Shown piece after piece: positions 47,065 to 57,363 of a DNA stretch of 64,000 nt (the first letter of the stretch is position 1; every line of letters begins with the position of its first letter). The notes under the pieces were generated by a model. It was not told where the DNA came from, did no database searches, and worked only from the letters and a program-made list of their open reading frames with translations. Location of the stretch: the NCBI GenBank assembly GCA_028583405.1, contig CM053249.1:37119465-37183464 (forward strand), written 5' to 3'. Origin of the DNA: Pogonophryne albipinna (lineage: Eukaryota > Chordata > Actinopteri > Perciformes > Artedidraconidae). Made by a program: the position numbers and the translations under genes.

Positions 47065-48040
47065 TGCCGTTGGAGGTTCCGCTGGGGGTCCTGCCAACTC
47101 CATGTCCTGTCCCGTTGGGGGTCCCGCCGACTACTCTTCTGCCGGGGGTCCTGCCAACCCTCTGTCCTGTGCCGTTGGAGGCCCCGCCGACTACTCTTCT
47201 GCCGGGGGTCCTGCCAACCCTATGTCCTGTGCCGTTGGTGGTCCCGCCGACTTCTCTTCTGCCAGGGGTCCTGCCAACCCTCTGTCCTGTGCCGTTGGAG
47301 GCCCCGCCGACTACTATTCTGCCGGGGGTCCTGCCAACCCTATGTCCTGTGCCGTTGGAGGTTCCGCTGGGGGTCCTGCCAACCCTATGTCCCGTTGGGG
47401 GTCCCACCGACGACTCTTCTGCCGGGGGTCCTGCCAACCCTATGTCCTGTGCCGTTGGAGGTTCCGCTGGGGTCAGCCCCCTGAGAGCCGCGGTCTTCGC
47501 CCTCGAGCCCGGCCCCCTGAGTGCTGCGGTCTTCGCCCTCGAGCCCGGCCCCCTGAGTGCTGCGGTCTTCGCTCTTGAGCCCGGCCCCCTGACTTTCCCG
47601 GCCGCGGCCCTGGCCCTCGGGCCCGGTCCCCTGACTCTTCCAGCCGCTGCCTTCGCCCTCATGCTCGGCCCCCTGAGTTCGCCCGCTGTGGCCTTCGCCC
47701 CTTTATAAACTCTGCCTTGCCCCCCGGCCGTCCGCCCGAGACCCCCTCTATGGACTCTGCCTTGCCCCCGGGCCGTCCGCCCGAGACCCCCTCCATGGAC
47801 TCTGCCTTGCCCCCGGGCCGTCGGCCCGAGACCCCCACCATGGACTCTGCCTTGCCCCCAGGCCGTCCGCCCGAGTCCCCCTTCTCGGCTTCTGCCTTGC
47901 CCCCGGGTCGTCCGCCTGAGACCCCCACCGCGGACTCTGCCTTGCCCCCGGGCCGTCCGCCCGAGATCCCTTCCGGGTCCTCCGCTGTGCTCCTGGGCTG
48001 TCAGTCCAAACCTGTCCTCCAGACCCCTCCACCCACCCTG
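47065..48040 (+). repeat. Second copy of the proline-repeat cassette, inside the Pao element
   Basis: Plus-strand reading gives PLGVPPTTLLPGVLPTLCPV-type units near 60 bp (47065-47470), 36-bp units with gtgctgcggtcttcgccctc (47470-47690), then 45-bp units with ctctgccttgcccccgggcc (47700-47990). These are the same blocks, in the same order, as the interior of the LTR element at 15.2-18.5 kb (minus strand). Homology stops near ccacccaccctg (48040), before any LTR. It separates the Pao Gag fragment from the Pao protease and is antisense to Pao. Confidence 0.85.
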
Positions 48041-48061
48041 GTGGCCCTAGTTTTGTGTGCG

Positions 48062-48319
48062 CTATATAAGTACAGTCCATTCACCATACGCCTTTGAGAT
48101 CTGCGACTTAACAGGAAATCTAGTCTTTACAGCCACCTTTCCTTTGGCAGCTGACTGGTCTTGAAGGTCACCAAAAACTGGGTCTGCTGCGATGCGAGCT
48201 TGCCTTTCAATGAAATAGACAAGGTCTAAAATCCTTACTCTACCACTGCGCTCCTCTTGCAGTGCGTAAGCTTTGCTGCGCCATCTCTCCCTGAGCTTGT
48301 ATGGTAAGGTTAAGCACAA
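48062..48319 (-). pseudogene. Pao Gag C-terminal fragment
   Basis: Frame with LPYKLRERWRSKAYALQEER, RILDLVYFIERQARIAADPV and FGDLQDQ, a Gag segment usual in Pao/BEL elements. It is cut on the 3' side by the repeat cassette and loses similarity upstream near 48330. Confidence 0.7.
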
Positions 48320-48334
48320 TGCTTCTCATGTTGG

Positions 48335-48780
48335 ACACTGAAGGCTTCTCAATTCTCTAATTTCCCCTCCTCGACTCCTCGGTCCTCAGGTAGTGACCCG
48401 GAAATGGATTTCAGCGTGCCATTTTGAAGGACATCTCGTTTCTCTAAATGCACATCGAGGACCGAGCATCGAGCATCGAGGAGGCTCTCTGGAGGAGCTC
48501 TTACCGAGGAGACACTGATGGTTCCTCCATGGCTCCTCCGTGGATGCATTTCCGGGAAAGGTGGAGGCGTGACGCACGGCCGGACTTATCTCAGCCAATG
48601 ACAGCTCTGCATGCATCCCCTGGATATTATTTTAGTAACTGCTTTCATCGCGACGCGATGTTTACAGTGAGAACAGCTGTGAGGTCCGTGCAGAAAGCAG
48701 AGCAGTGTGTAAAATATATATCACTCAGTATAACAGTCCTACATTACTCTCTGTATTTGTATGCTGTAGTTTAGTAGATA
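48335..48780. other. Unclassified repeat-like segment
   Basis: Contains inverted and direct words around cgaggaccgagcatcgagca and gaggagctcttaccgaggag and a GC-rich middle, unlike the flanking AT-rich intron. Possibly a DNA-element fragment truncating the Pao Gag. Not identified. Confidence 0.3.
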
Positions 48781-48821
48781 TCTACAAACAAAGAGTCGCT
48801 ATTTTTCTAAAACCATTTAGT

Positions 48822-48854
48822 GCTAGGGTTAGGGCTAACCCTAACCCTAACCCA
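48822..48854. repeat. Telomere-like repeats, head to head
   Basis: ctagggttaggg is followed immediately by ctaaccctaaccctaaccc: two TTAGGG-type units and three CCCTAA-type units meeting in the 5'-(TTAGGG)n(CCCTAA)n-3' orientation. Confidence 0.85.
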
Positions 48855-48859
48855 AAGCA

Positions 48860-50752
48860 CACCTCTCACTGAAACAGAAAAATACATTAATAAAGGTTCC
48901 AAATAAATCAAAACAAAATAAACTTAAATGCGGCTCCTACCCAGGCCAACATGATAATCTTGTGTGAGGTTTGTGGCCTGCGTGTGTGCACACTGCTCCT
49001 GATACTAGGAGAAATGCAGCGACCTTTGAGAGAAATTCCCAGTTTGAGATCGATAAAGTATCCATCTTCCCGTCTATCTTAATCATCATGATATAATTCA
49101 GTTCCATGTCATGTCCTCCCCCAGTCCTGGTTAAAGCTGCCCTCACAGAGACTGGTCAGGATTTGGTGCTGATCTGCCCTCCTCGTGCCTGCAGTCTGCA
49201 GTTTTCCCCCCAGGGTCGCTGAGTTACTCAACCTGTTAGAGTCCCATCAGTTTATCAGAGCCTGATTTATCAGTCTTCAGCAATCCTCAAGCACTCTCCA
49301 GGCCCTCCATGGCCTCGATGATTCCCCAGCCGCCTGTTTCCCTGACTTGAGCGTGAGGCCATGCAGACCTGCTGCACACCTGCTCCCCTTTCTCTCATCA
49401 GCCTGACTATAACTACTTCTGTTCTCCAGTCATTCATCCCAGATTGTTGTTTCAACACCAGTGGTAGTTACTCGCTCTAGGTCGCTTAGTCTAGTTTCTT
49501 ATTTATAAGGGTTTTTTCCGTCCAGCCTCCTCTCCATCCCCCCCTGCTCTCTCACGGCCTCGCCTTGCATCTTCATGTCCTGCGTCTCCTGCCTGTCCCC
49601 TCATCCATGGCTTAATACATCTGTTAAACATGATCTGCTCATGAGTCTGTGTTCTGCGCCTAGAACTATCAGTGGATCACATCATTTAAAAAACGATGAA
49701 CATAACAGTACTGCTCCAGGATTTGGAAGTAGCTTTTGAAAAAAAGCTGTTATCTGTCATTTGGGAATATGCATATCTGTTATTGTCATCACATCATTTT
49801 TTGTTTGTAGGCAAAATCACACGTCCAGAGCCTTCATGTCAAACATTGAAAGCTTTTTTGAAATGAAAATAACTTAATCTTCTACCATTTGGTTTGCCGG
49901 TGTATTTGTTTTTGATAAGTGCAAAGGTATGTACGGTCGATGGTGAGTTGTGTTTCTCAAGGGGATCCAGAAATCGTACAATTTCTTTACTTAAAAAAAC
50001 TACGGCAGACATTTTCTCTCTGTCTGTCTCTGGATGTTGTTTTGACCTTATTGAGTATGTTAAATCTATTGTTGCTTTTTGTTTGTTGTTGCATCAAATA
50101 AATGTTATACATACATAGAAATATATAGCGTAAAATTATGTGAGACCTAATGAATGCATAGTTCTGATTTCATCTTTATTTGACATGGTAGTGAGCTAAT
50201 TAGACTAATGTCCAACACACGACTCTTAGTAGCAAACTTGAATTGCATGACACAGCCCTCCACCATCAACTCATTAAAACATTATCCTCAGACAGATAAG
50301 GGGGGAGGAAGGTAATGGAAAGAGAAAAAGAAAAAAGTCATGTAAAACCATGAGATGAAAAAGGACAGACAGATACATTAACACCTGAAAATGAGTGACA
50401 TTTAAAGATAATTTAAAAAAAAAAAAACAAGATAATGCAAAAAACTGTTGGGGTTCATTCAAAGTAAATCTACACAGAGCTATTAGCCAGGTTCAACTTG
50501 TCTCCTTTGCCTAATTGTTAAAACATTTGAACAGTGAGGACTTTTTCAGAATGGTCAGCTAAAAAATCCTAAATGGATGAGTCAGCAAGCTCACTGGCAA
50601 TTATCAAGCGAGTAAGCTGTGCATGCTGTTCTTTCTTGCTAACAGCAAGCTTTCAGCTAGCTAGCATGTAAAAACATGACTGCTATAAATCATCAACACC
50701 ATAATTAAGATCAAATTCATAAAAGGTTTGCACATCCATCTCTTCCCCTTAC
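48860..50752. other. Intron with possible LTR-like tail
   Basis: No gene. From about 48935 to 49710 the sequence is GC-richer and CT-rich, ending with aatacatctgttaaacatga and gtctgtgttctgcgcctaga, reminiscent of the end of a fish LTR, but no partner repeat or TSD was found. The rest to the LNS2 donor is plain intron. Confidence 0.35.
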
Positions 50753-51054
50753 CTGCCGGAGGTTGCGGGTCACTTTGACATCGTGCCATGAGTTGTCGTT
50801 GAACTTCCCGTTGACTGGCTCCACGATGGCCTCAAAGGCACCGGAGCCCAGGTTGATAACGAGGGAGACAGCACCATCTTTCAGCGCCAGGTTGACGTAG
50901 TCAGCTGACTTGCCAGTGTGAAGGATAAGGCCGTTGCGCTGCCATGTCTTGAAGGAGAGTGTTATCTCGTCGCTGCTGCTCTGGATGGGGTTCTGGGAGA
51001 GGTCGTAGCAGAAGTACTCTGAGCCACGGAAAGTGGCCACGTTCTCTTCCCTCG
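50753..51054 (-). CDS. nrxn3: nrxn3 exon: N-terminal part of LNS2
   Basis: This 302-nt exon has a 3' splice site reading ccacag|cg and a donor cag|gtaagg. It starts in phase with two bases of a split codon, then encodes [14 protein letters not shown] and runs to VTRNLRQ, 100 full codons in all. This is the first half of the LNS2 (laminin G-like) sandwich, including [20 protein letters not shown] and [10 protein letters not shown]. The ending NLRQ is the known border of alternative splice site 2, and it ends on a codon boundary, so the next exon (SS2 or the following constitutive exon) joins in frame. SS1 lies just upstream in neurexins, but I found no SS1 microexon to the right of this exon. 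Confidence 0.95.
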
Positions 51055-51208
51055 CTGTGGTGAGGAGAACAAAGAGGAAATAGTATATTTTCAGCAGGCC
51101 AGATTCAAATTAGACCCGAAACATCTACAATATGTCTTTTTAATAAACATAGATATAAATAACACTTGGGATTTGAATGTTTTCCAGAGCATCATGGATT
51201 TAATTTAA

Positions 51209-51240
51209 GTTATTATGTTGAGAATTCTCAACATAATAAC
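51209..51240. repeat. Perfect 32-bp palindrome without spacer
   Basis: gttattatgttgagaa is followed at once by its reverse complement. It lies about 155 bp upstream (transcript direction) of the LNS2 exon. Confidence 0.95.
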
Positions 51241-51420
51241 TGAAACACAATATTGAAATGAGGGTCTACAACTGACAAAAAGGTTAACAATGGATGTATT
51301 ATTAAGACACATAAACCAACTGGCCACATTTGACAACTTAACCGGACATCATATAATAATCATGATGAAAAAATAAATGTTATGTGCCCATGTATGTATA
51401 TTAGGAGGGTGTGGGTGTGT

Positions 51421-51458
51421 TTACTTATATACTGGACATTTGTCCAGTATATAAGTAA
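51421..51458. repeat. Perfect hairpin, 18-bp arms with TT centre
   Basis: ttacttatatactggaca, then tt, then tgtccagtatataagtaa. Confidence 0.95.
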
Positions 51459-51459
51459 A

Positions 51460-53798
51460 TAGCCTGCAAATAATATTATCTTATATTTAATAAAATTGTG
51501 CTAAAGTTGCTTTACAGCCCATCAATGTTTCATGAGATGATAAAAGTGATGAATTACATTCCAAACTTGTGATATGAGCGCAATGGACCGCAGTCCTCCT
51601 CAATCTGATGCATGTTAACTATGACTAGGAAAATAACTCCGGATTCAGCCATTAGCAAATTGTACACATTTTAGGACAAAATTATTTCAACAAGGGCCAT
51701 TTAAGTGTTCGTAATAAGTTGATGTACCTTAAAAACAACTATCTGATTACCGGACGTCTCTCTCACAATGTAAGTATGGGAAAAAGGATTTGTATTCGAC
51801 CCCATATCGTACGTTGAGATTTAGAAGTTGTAATTACACAGTTTGCCCATTGTGATATGCAGATGATACACTACTATAACTATCAATCAAGCAAATTAAA
51901 ACAATCAATAAGCAACACTTTAACAGTAAAAAATAGGATAATCTGAGTCCAGAAAAGTAGAATGGAAGAAAGAGTCTCCTCTGGGGCCAGTTCACTGTTT
52001 GTGTTCGGGAGGTGGACACCCTCTCCACTGTTAAAAGTAGGCTTGGACTACCTCATGGATAAAGATTAGTTCAGACTCACGCAGGCCTGACTTGCACCAA
52101 GCACACAGTCTGGCTGCTGTAGGCTCAGACTAATGGGGGGCCGAGCTCCTCCTCTTCCTCTCTATGTCTTTCTATCTGCTGTTTCTATCATTCTGAATTC
52201 ATGGCCCGTAAATGCCTGTCATCATCAGCATCGGGGGTATCATCCTCTGACTTTTTGTGTCTCCAGTCAAAATGTAATCATGCAAAATGCCACATGTAAT
52301 AGTATGGATCCGAAGTAGTGGCTGCGCCTGCTGTCTGGGTTCTGTTTGATGCCAATGGACACCACTCTGGATCCATCTTTTTTATATATGTTCACAATCA
52401 TATTTTTGTGATATTTATTGTGTATATTTTAAATGTATTGTGTTGATAATTATGAAAACACAACACCTACTGCATGTCTATCTGCTCAGATTCGCTTCTG
52501 AGGCCGGTGCTGTTACTGTATCGTATTTGTGCCATGGACGTTTCATGTTTAAAATGTTTAAATCTTATCATTTAACATAGCTGAGACCAAATCTTTCAAT
52601 TGACCTTATAATGAAATCATCAAGTGTCAAGGTTACTGCATTGCCATTAGAAGGAAAAAGAAGACAGGATGCTGAGGTAAAACAAGACCACTTATGAATA
52701 TAGGTACAGTATGTCTGTAATAATAAGCATGAATCGAGTTATAGTTAGCATATCATTTAACACTGTAAAAAGAGCTCCTCTGTCCAAAAATAGGAGCCTC
52801 TAGAGATATTTAACCCATGTCAAAGAGGAATGTAGGCTTGGAGAAGTAAAAGGATCCCACAGATAGCTATCATCTACAAACATCAAAGGCCTTATCTTGC
52901 CAGAACAATTGCCATTTCCTGTCAAATAGCCGGCTTGTGACACAGTGGTTATGCTTGTGATGATACAGAGAGAAGCCAGGACTGTGTCTATGATTTTACT
53001 TACAGGGAAATACAGAAGAGCGACAGGGAAGTGCCGAAAAAAGAGAGAAAAGGACACAGCAGAGCTGAGAGATAACAGAGACAAATGATCCAGTCAGGAG
53101 TCATTATCTGTGAGATCATCTTTAATTAAAGCAATGTCGTTTAACTTAAAATACTAGACTGTTGACTCAATTGTTGCCACAACACAGCACAATCTATCAG
53201 CCAGAGAGACACTACAAGGGGATGCAGCCATGATGTGCTCTGCAACAAAGGCAATTCCTGAAGAAGACTCAACACACACAACATTCTAACGTGATGAAGG
53301 TAAGCATTTATCGTGATTCTCTGGAGCCTTTGAAATTATAATATAAAAGTGATTGCTAATTATCTCTGCAGGGCTCTTGACTTGTCCAAAGTGGTAGCAT
53401 TTGGGATAATTTTTTGCGAGAAAAAAATGTGACATGGTCGCACTCTGCCTCCACTGTAAGCAACTGGTTTGCACAGGTTTGAAGACTTACAAATTGCCAT
53501 ACGCTTCTACAAAGCGATGCATTGCTTAAGTCCTTGACGAGAGTTTCCAAGTCACTTCAAAAAACACCCCAGCATCATGTGTCACTGTCCTTTCTACATT
53601 CAGACATTGCAGTTGTTCATAGTCACAAAACACCTCCCAATGATATTTTATTAATAACAGGAATGTATTTTTAACAAAGCACACCATCAGCTGTTGAATA
53701 CACTAGCAAAAGAGGAATTCCATTCGTAAATACGCTGTGTTCTCATCGCTGGGCAGGTTTGGGTGGCAGGATGCCAGCTAGATGATTAAATGTGCTAC
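51460..53798. other. Intron, no gene seen
   Basis: About 2.3 kb of AT-rich intron between the two palindromes and the DIRS element. No SS1 exon, repeat end or RNA gene recognised. Confidence 0.45.
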
Positions 53799-54007
53799 AC
53801 AACGGGGGGTTACGTATTGTAACCCTAGTTATATAAGCACAGGCGGAGCCCTCTACTGGACTCTATGGGTACTACCTCTCAACCATACTATGCAAGCATT
53901 CACCTACTGAGATATCTATAAACGTAGCCGGCCCCTGGGGCGGGCCTACCTGAATGCGCGCGCAAGCTCACCGTATATAAGGCGGCCTCGCCTCCTGACT
54001 GTCATCC
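53799..54007 (+). repeat. DIRS left inverted terminal repeat
   Basis: From acaacggggggttacgtatt to ggcctcgcctcctgactgtc. From ggactctatgggtactac inward it pairs with the right repeat at 58927-59110 with few mismatches; the outermost 40-50 bp differ between the two ends, as in DIRS elements. Confidence 0.88.
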
Positions 54008-54050
54008 TACACCCTCTTCAGCAGACGGAATAGGACAGACAGGGCCCCAA

Positions 54051-54149
54051 GTAGAGGGCTCCGCCTGTGCTTATAGAAGTAGGGCTACAATACGTAACCC
54101 CCCGTTGTATCTTACACAGGCTCCGCCCTCTAATGGACTCTATGGGTAC
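54051..54149. repeat. DIRS internal complementary region
   Basis: Positions 54051-54108 are the reverse complement of the left outer end (agggctccgcctgtgcttat ... acgtaaccccccgttgt). Positions 54109-54149 are the reverse complement of the right outer end (tatcttacacagg ... ggactctatgggta). The two outer ends are thus joined in one internal segment, which in the DIRS model templates completion of a circular DNA intermediate. Confidence 0.87.
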
Positions 54150-54518
54150 AGTGGGTGGAGCCCTGATGCATAAACGCCCTGTCGTTCAACAACATCAACC
54201 CATCACACTGCCCCTCACCGGCTTTTGGTTAACAGCAACTGCCCCGCAACTTCTTCTCCTCCGGCTGTGACCGTGGAGAAGTCGGGCCGCAGTTTACTTG
54301 GCTGGTAGAACACACTCAGACACGCTTACCTCGTGAAGAGTGTGCATGGAAAATAGTGAGGAAGGCGCCCTCATGGGGCTTACTGCACACCATGTTCCCC
54401 CGGTCCCTAAGGAGCATGGGAAAACACAAGTGCATTGTACCGAGGGGGGGGGGGGTCAGATGCCCACAGACCCCCCCCCCCCTCACCAGTCCTGTGTTGC
54501 CCCAGCAAGCACAGACGA

Positions 54519-55309
54519 TTAGAAGGAGCCAGACATGTCCAAGAGATAAAAGCCACCTAATTGAATAGCCCTTGACCTGAACGAACTCCTTAGGCTCTTG
54601 GGAACAAAGGAGGGGTTCGGTCTGAGTGTCGCCCTGCTACGGTCACCCCGGATCAAAAGGCAACTCGGGTGCACCGACAGAGCGGTCAGCTCGGACACTC
54701 TCTTGGCTGAAGTCAAGGCAAGTAGCAACGCTGTCTTCCATGACAGTGCTTTCAGGGAGGAGAGCTCCAGAGGCTCAGATGATTCTGTGACCAGAGCCTC
54801 GAGCACCAACAGCAGGTCCCATTGCGGGGAGGAGACGTGCACTACTGGGCGCTGCCTCCTGACCCCCTGCAAAAACGCGACATAAGCGGCTGACTGAAGG
54901 CTGACCTGCCTCCAAATCCCTCATGGCAGGACGAGATGGCTGCTGCATAAACTTTAACTGTGGAATGAGCCAGCCCCCTGTCCACCAGTAACTGTAAATA
55001 GGACAGAATAGAGCCCAACGTACAAGATATGGGTTCTAGACTCCACTCCTCACACCGTCGCTGGAATACCAACCACTTTGGCCTATGACAGGCTATGGTG
55101 GATTCTGCTCTTGCTGCCTGGATAGTCTGCATAACTTTGTCAGACAATCCCCCCTGTCTCAGCCTGTCCCTCTCAGGAGCCAAGCCTGGAGAGGTTGGCC
55201 CAGAGAGGGTAACGCCCCTATTGCACCTGCTTCCTGAGACATTGCCCCCCAGAACTGAGGAATCGCCCACGGCTGGCCCACCATCATCTGTGTCACCTCT
55301 GCAAACCAC
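54519..55309 (-). pseudogene. DIRS tyrosine recombinase, truncated and frameshifted
   Basis: The first frame (55309-54842) has the N-terminal DNA-binding core (RAESTIACHRPKWLVFQRRC; ILSYLQLLVDRGLAHSTVKV). The second (54872-54519) has TALLLALTSAKRVSELTALS with the box-1 Arg. The box-2 HxxR and catalytic Tyr part seen in the left-hand DIRS copy is missing, so no active recombinase can be made from this copy. Confidence 0.8.
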
Positions 55310-55359
55310 GGCTCCCCGCGGTGATCTGGGGCCACTAGGATTACTGACAGATGTTCTCG

Positions 55360-56346
55360 TCAGTCATCCTCGTCAAGATTATCATCACCAGCCAGGAGGG
55401 GGAGAATGAGGCACAGCGGTGGAAAGGCGTAGAGCAGCTTTCTTGGCCATAGGGTACATTGGCTGTTGCGCCGCCTGGCGAACAGGTCCACCTCCGCTCT
55501 CCCGTACTGGGCCCAGATCTCCTTCACCACCTCCGGGTGAGCCACCCACTTGGCCCGCCTCTTGACATGAGGCCAGCCCGCCTGTTCTCCAGTCCCGGGA
55601 TGTGGAGGGCTCTCAGAGACAACACAATCTCTGAGGCCCACAACTACAGGTTCTCTGCTGTGGTCAACAAGGCAGCGGAGCGGACTCCGCCCTGCCTGTT
55701 GATGTACGCCACTGTGGTGCTGTTGTCGCTCCTCACTAGCACATGTTTGCAGTGTATTAAGGGTTTGAAATGCTGGAGGACCAACATCACTGCCCGTAGC
55801 TCTAGAAGGTTGCTGTGCCGAGTCTCTATCAGAGACCAGTGACCACCTATAGCTCTCTCTAGGCAGGTCCCCCCCCCCCATCCTGTCACGGATGCATCTG
55901 TGAACACCGTGATGTAGAAGGTCACTTACCCCAGTGGAGTTCCCCTCCGGAGATGCTCTGGGGAGTAGGTTGCCCCCCACTGAGGGGGGGATGGTCACCA
56001 GATGTCGTTTGTGCCTCTTGGGATCTAAACGAAGGCCGGCAAACCACCTCTCCAGGCGGCGCATATGCAGCAACCCCAGCGGCACTACGAATTGAGCAGC
56101 TGCCATGAGACCCAGAGTCTGCATGATGGTCAAAGCTGTCACCGTTTCCCCCTGTCACAGTCTGCAAACTGCCCGAAGCAGGGATGCCTGTCTGCTCTCT
56201 GACAGGGCGGCGCGTAGCCTGCCTGCATCGAGCACCATCCCCAGATACTGCACTTGTTGGTGAGGTATGGGACTGCTCTTCTTCCAATTGACCGCAAAAC
56301 CCAACTTGGTTAAAGGAGACGTGTCATGGCCATTTACACTGATCAT
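55360..56346 (-). pseudogene. DIRS RT C-terminal part and RNase H, frameshifted
   Basis: RT pieces: LTKLGFAVNWKKSSPIPHQQ and VQYLGMVLDAGRLRAALS (56346-56155), then LMAAAQFVVPLGLLHMRRLE and LRLDPKRHKR (frame 56142-55360). RNase H in another frame (55925-55644): ITVFTDASVTGWGG (first catalytic Asp), LLELRAVMLVLQHF (Glu), HVLVRSDNSTTVAYINRQGG (Asp). The upstream catalytic RT box is absent. Confidence 0.82.
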
Positions 56347-57340
56347 AATTCCATTGTTGAGGTATACTAGAATATATTTATAGTGTGCAATTTTCCAAAC
56401 TCACATTGGTTTCTCATACAGCATCTCTGTAAACTACGTGTATTCACTGATTTTCACTCTCTGCCTTTAACGGCTCGTTGTAGCTCCAATAGCTCCAGCC
56501 CCCACACTCCCTGTGAGCACAGTGTGCTCTGATTGGTCGGGACGTTGTGAATCGCGCTGAGCTCCGTGGAGGTGTGGATTCCTTGTTTAGCGATACACAG
56601 CCAAACTCATCCTGAGCACACACAAAGTCACAGCCGAAGTAAAAGCAATAAGTGTGGCTTGATATTGTTTTTGCAACAGGGCCTGAATCTCTGCCGAAAG
56701 GAAACCTATCTCCTCCTGGGATGATAGATTTGCTTCTCTTATGCCATTGAATGGAGGAGGGACGCTGCAAAACTGGAGTGAGTAACCCGTTTCAGTGTCT
56801 TGTCCATCCACTTTGTTAATACACAGCTGAGCTTCCATTCCGCATAACACTGTGTTAGGGGACAAGCAATCAGCCGTGGAGCCACAGCTAGGAAGCTGTG
56901 GTATTCCCTGGTGGCCCACTCCGCCGCCAAACTCCCCATGAAAGGAAGTTCGGCCCATGGGGGGCTGACACAGAAAGGGCCGATTTTCTATTGAGGTCCT
57001 TGAACGCACCGTGGCGCACTCTTGTGGGAGCGCGCGCTCCGCCATAATGCAGTCTTCACCCAGACGGTAAAATTCATTAATCGGAGTTTTTACGCTAGAC
57101 GCGGTGTGTCTCCTGACAATAACACGCCAGCCATAATGTCCCTGTACCCGCATAGCGCTTTAATAGCATTTCCTGCGATTTATTACCCTCACATGTGCAT
57201 GCCCACTAGCTGCTTCCTTTACTGGAGTTACAACTGGGGCAGCGAGTGGGGAATCAGTACGGTTAACATTATGAGGAAGTGTGGAATTGTGGAGAGAAAT
57301 TACACTTAGACTGGGATTAATGCAATCATTTTTATTGAAA
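56330..57340. other. Foreign segment inside the DIRS element
   Basis: Begins ggttaaaggagacgtgtcat (a TTAA followed by a MITE-like end) where RT sequence stops, and ends before the Gag stop near 57364. It contains gctctgattggtcgggacgt, a phrase type common in promoter-bearing MITEs. The 188-codon frame (56587-57153) has no recognisable domain. The right terminus was not found, so insertion plus deletion is likely. Confidence 0.45.
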
Positions 57341-57363
57341 GTGACAAAGTCACAATCTTTGCA

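Larger units (their letters stand above)
43519..48330 (-). mobile_element. Pao/BEL-type LTR retrotransposon, internal region, defective
   Basis: Minus-strand order: Gag C-terminal fragment (48319-48062), a foreign repeat cassette (48040-47065), aspartic protease plus partial RT (47055-45619), RNase H (about 45500-45137) and integrase with a C-terminal domain (45249-43519). This protease-RT-RNase H-integrase order and the integrase sequence are Pao/BEL. The Gag start, the RT N-terminus and both LTRs are missing or unidentified. Sense orientation relative to nrxn3. Confidence 0.88.

Noticed and set aside
46921..47708. Apparent zinc-finger-like CRW/CRG repeat frame (47 kb) as a novel gene
   Set aside because: It is an alternative frame of the same repeat cassette found in the LTR element at 15-18 kb.
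48937..49710. Solo LTR between the telomere-like array and 49.7 kb
   Set aside because: No matching terminal dinucleotides, partner copy or target duplication could be defined; mentioned only as a possibility.
51055..53798. Search for SS1 microexons upstream of the LNS2 exon
   Set aside because: No stretch with splice sites and the expected peptide was found by eye; not reported as present.
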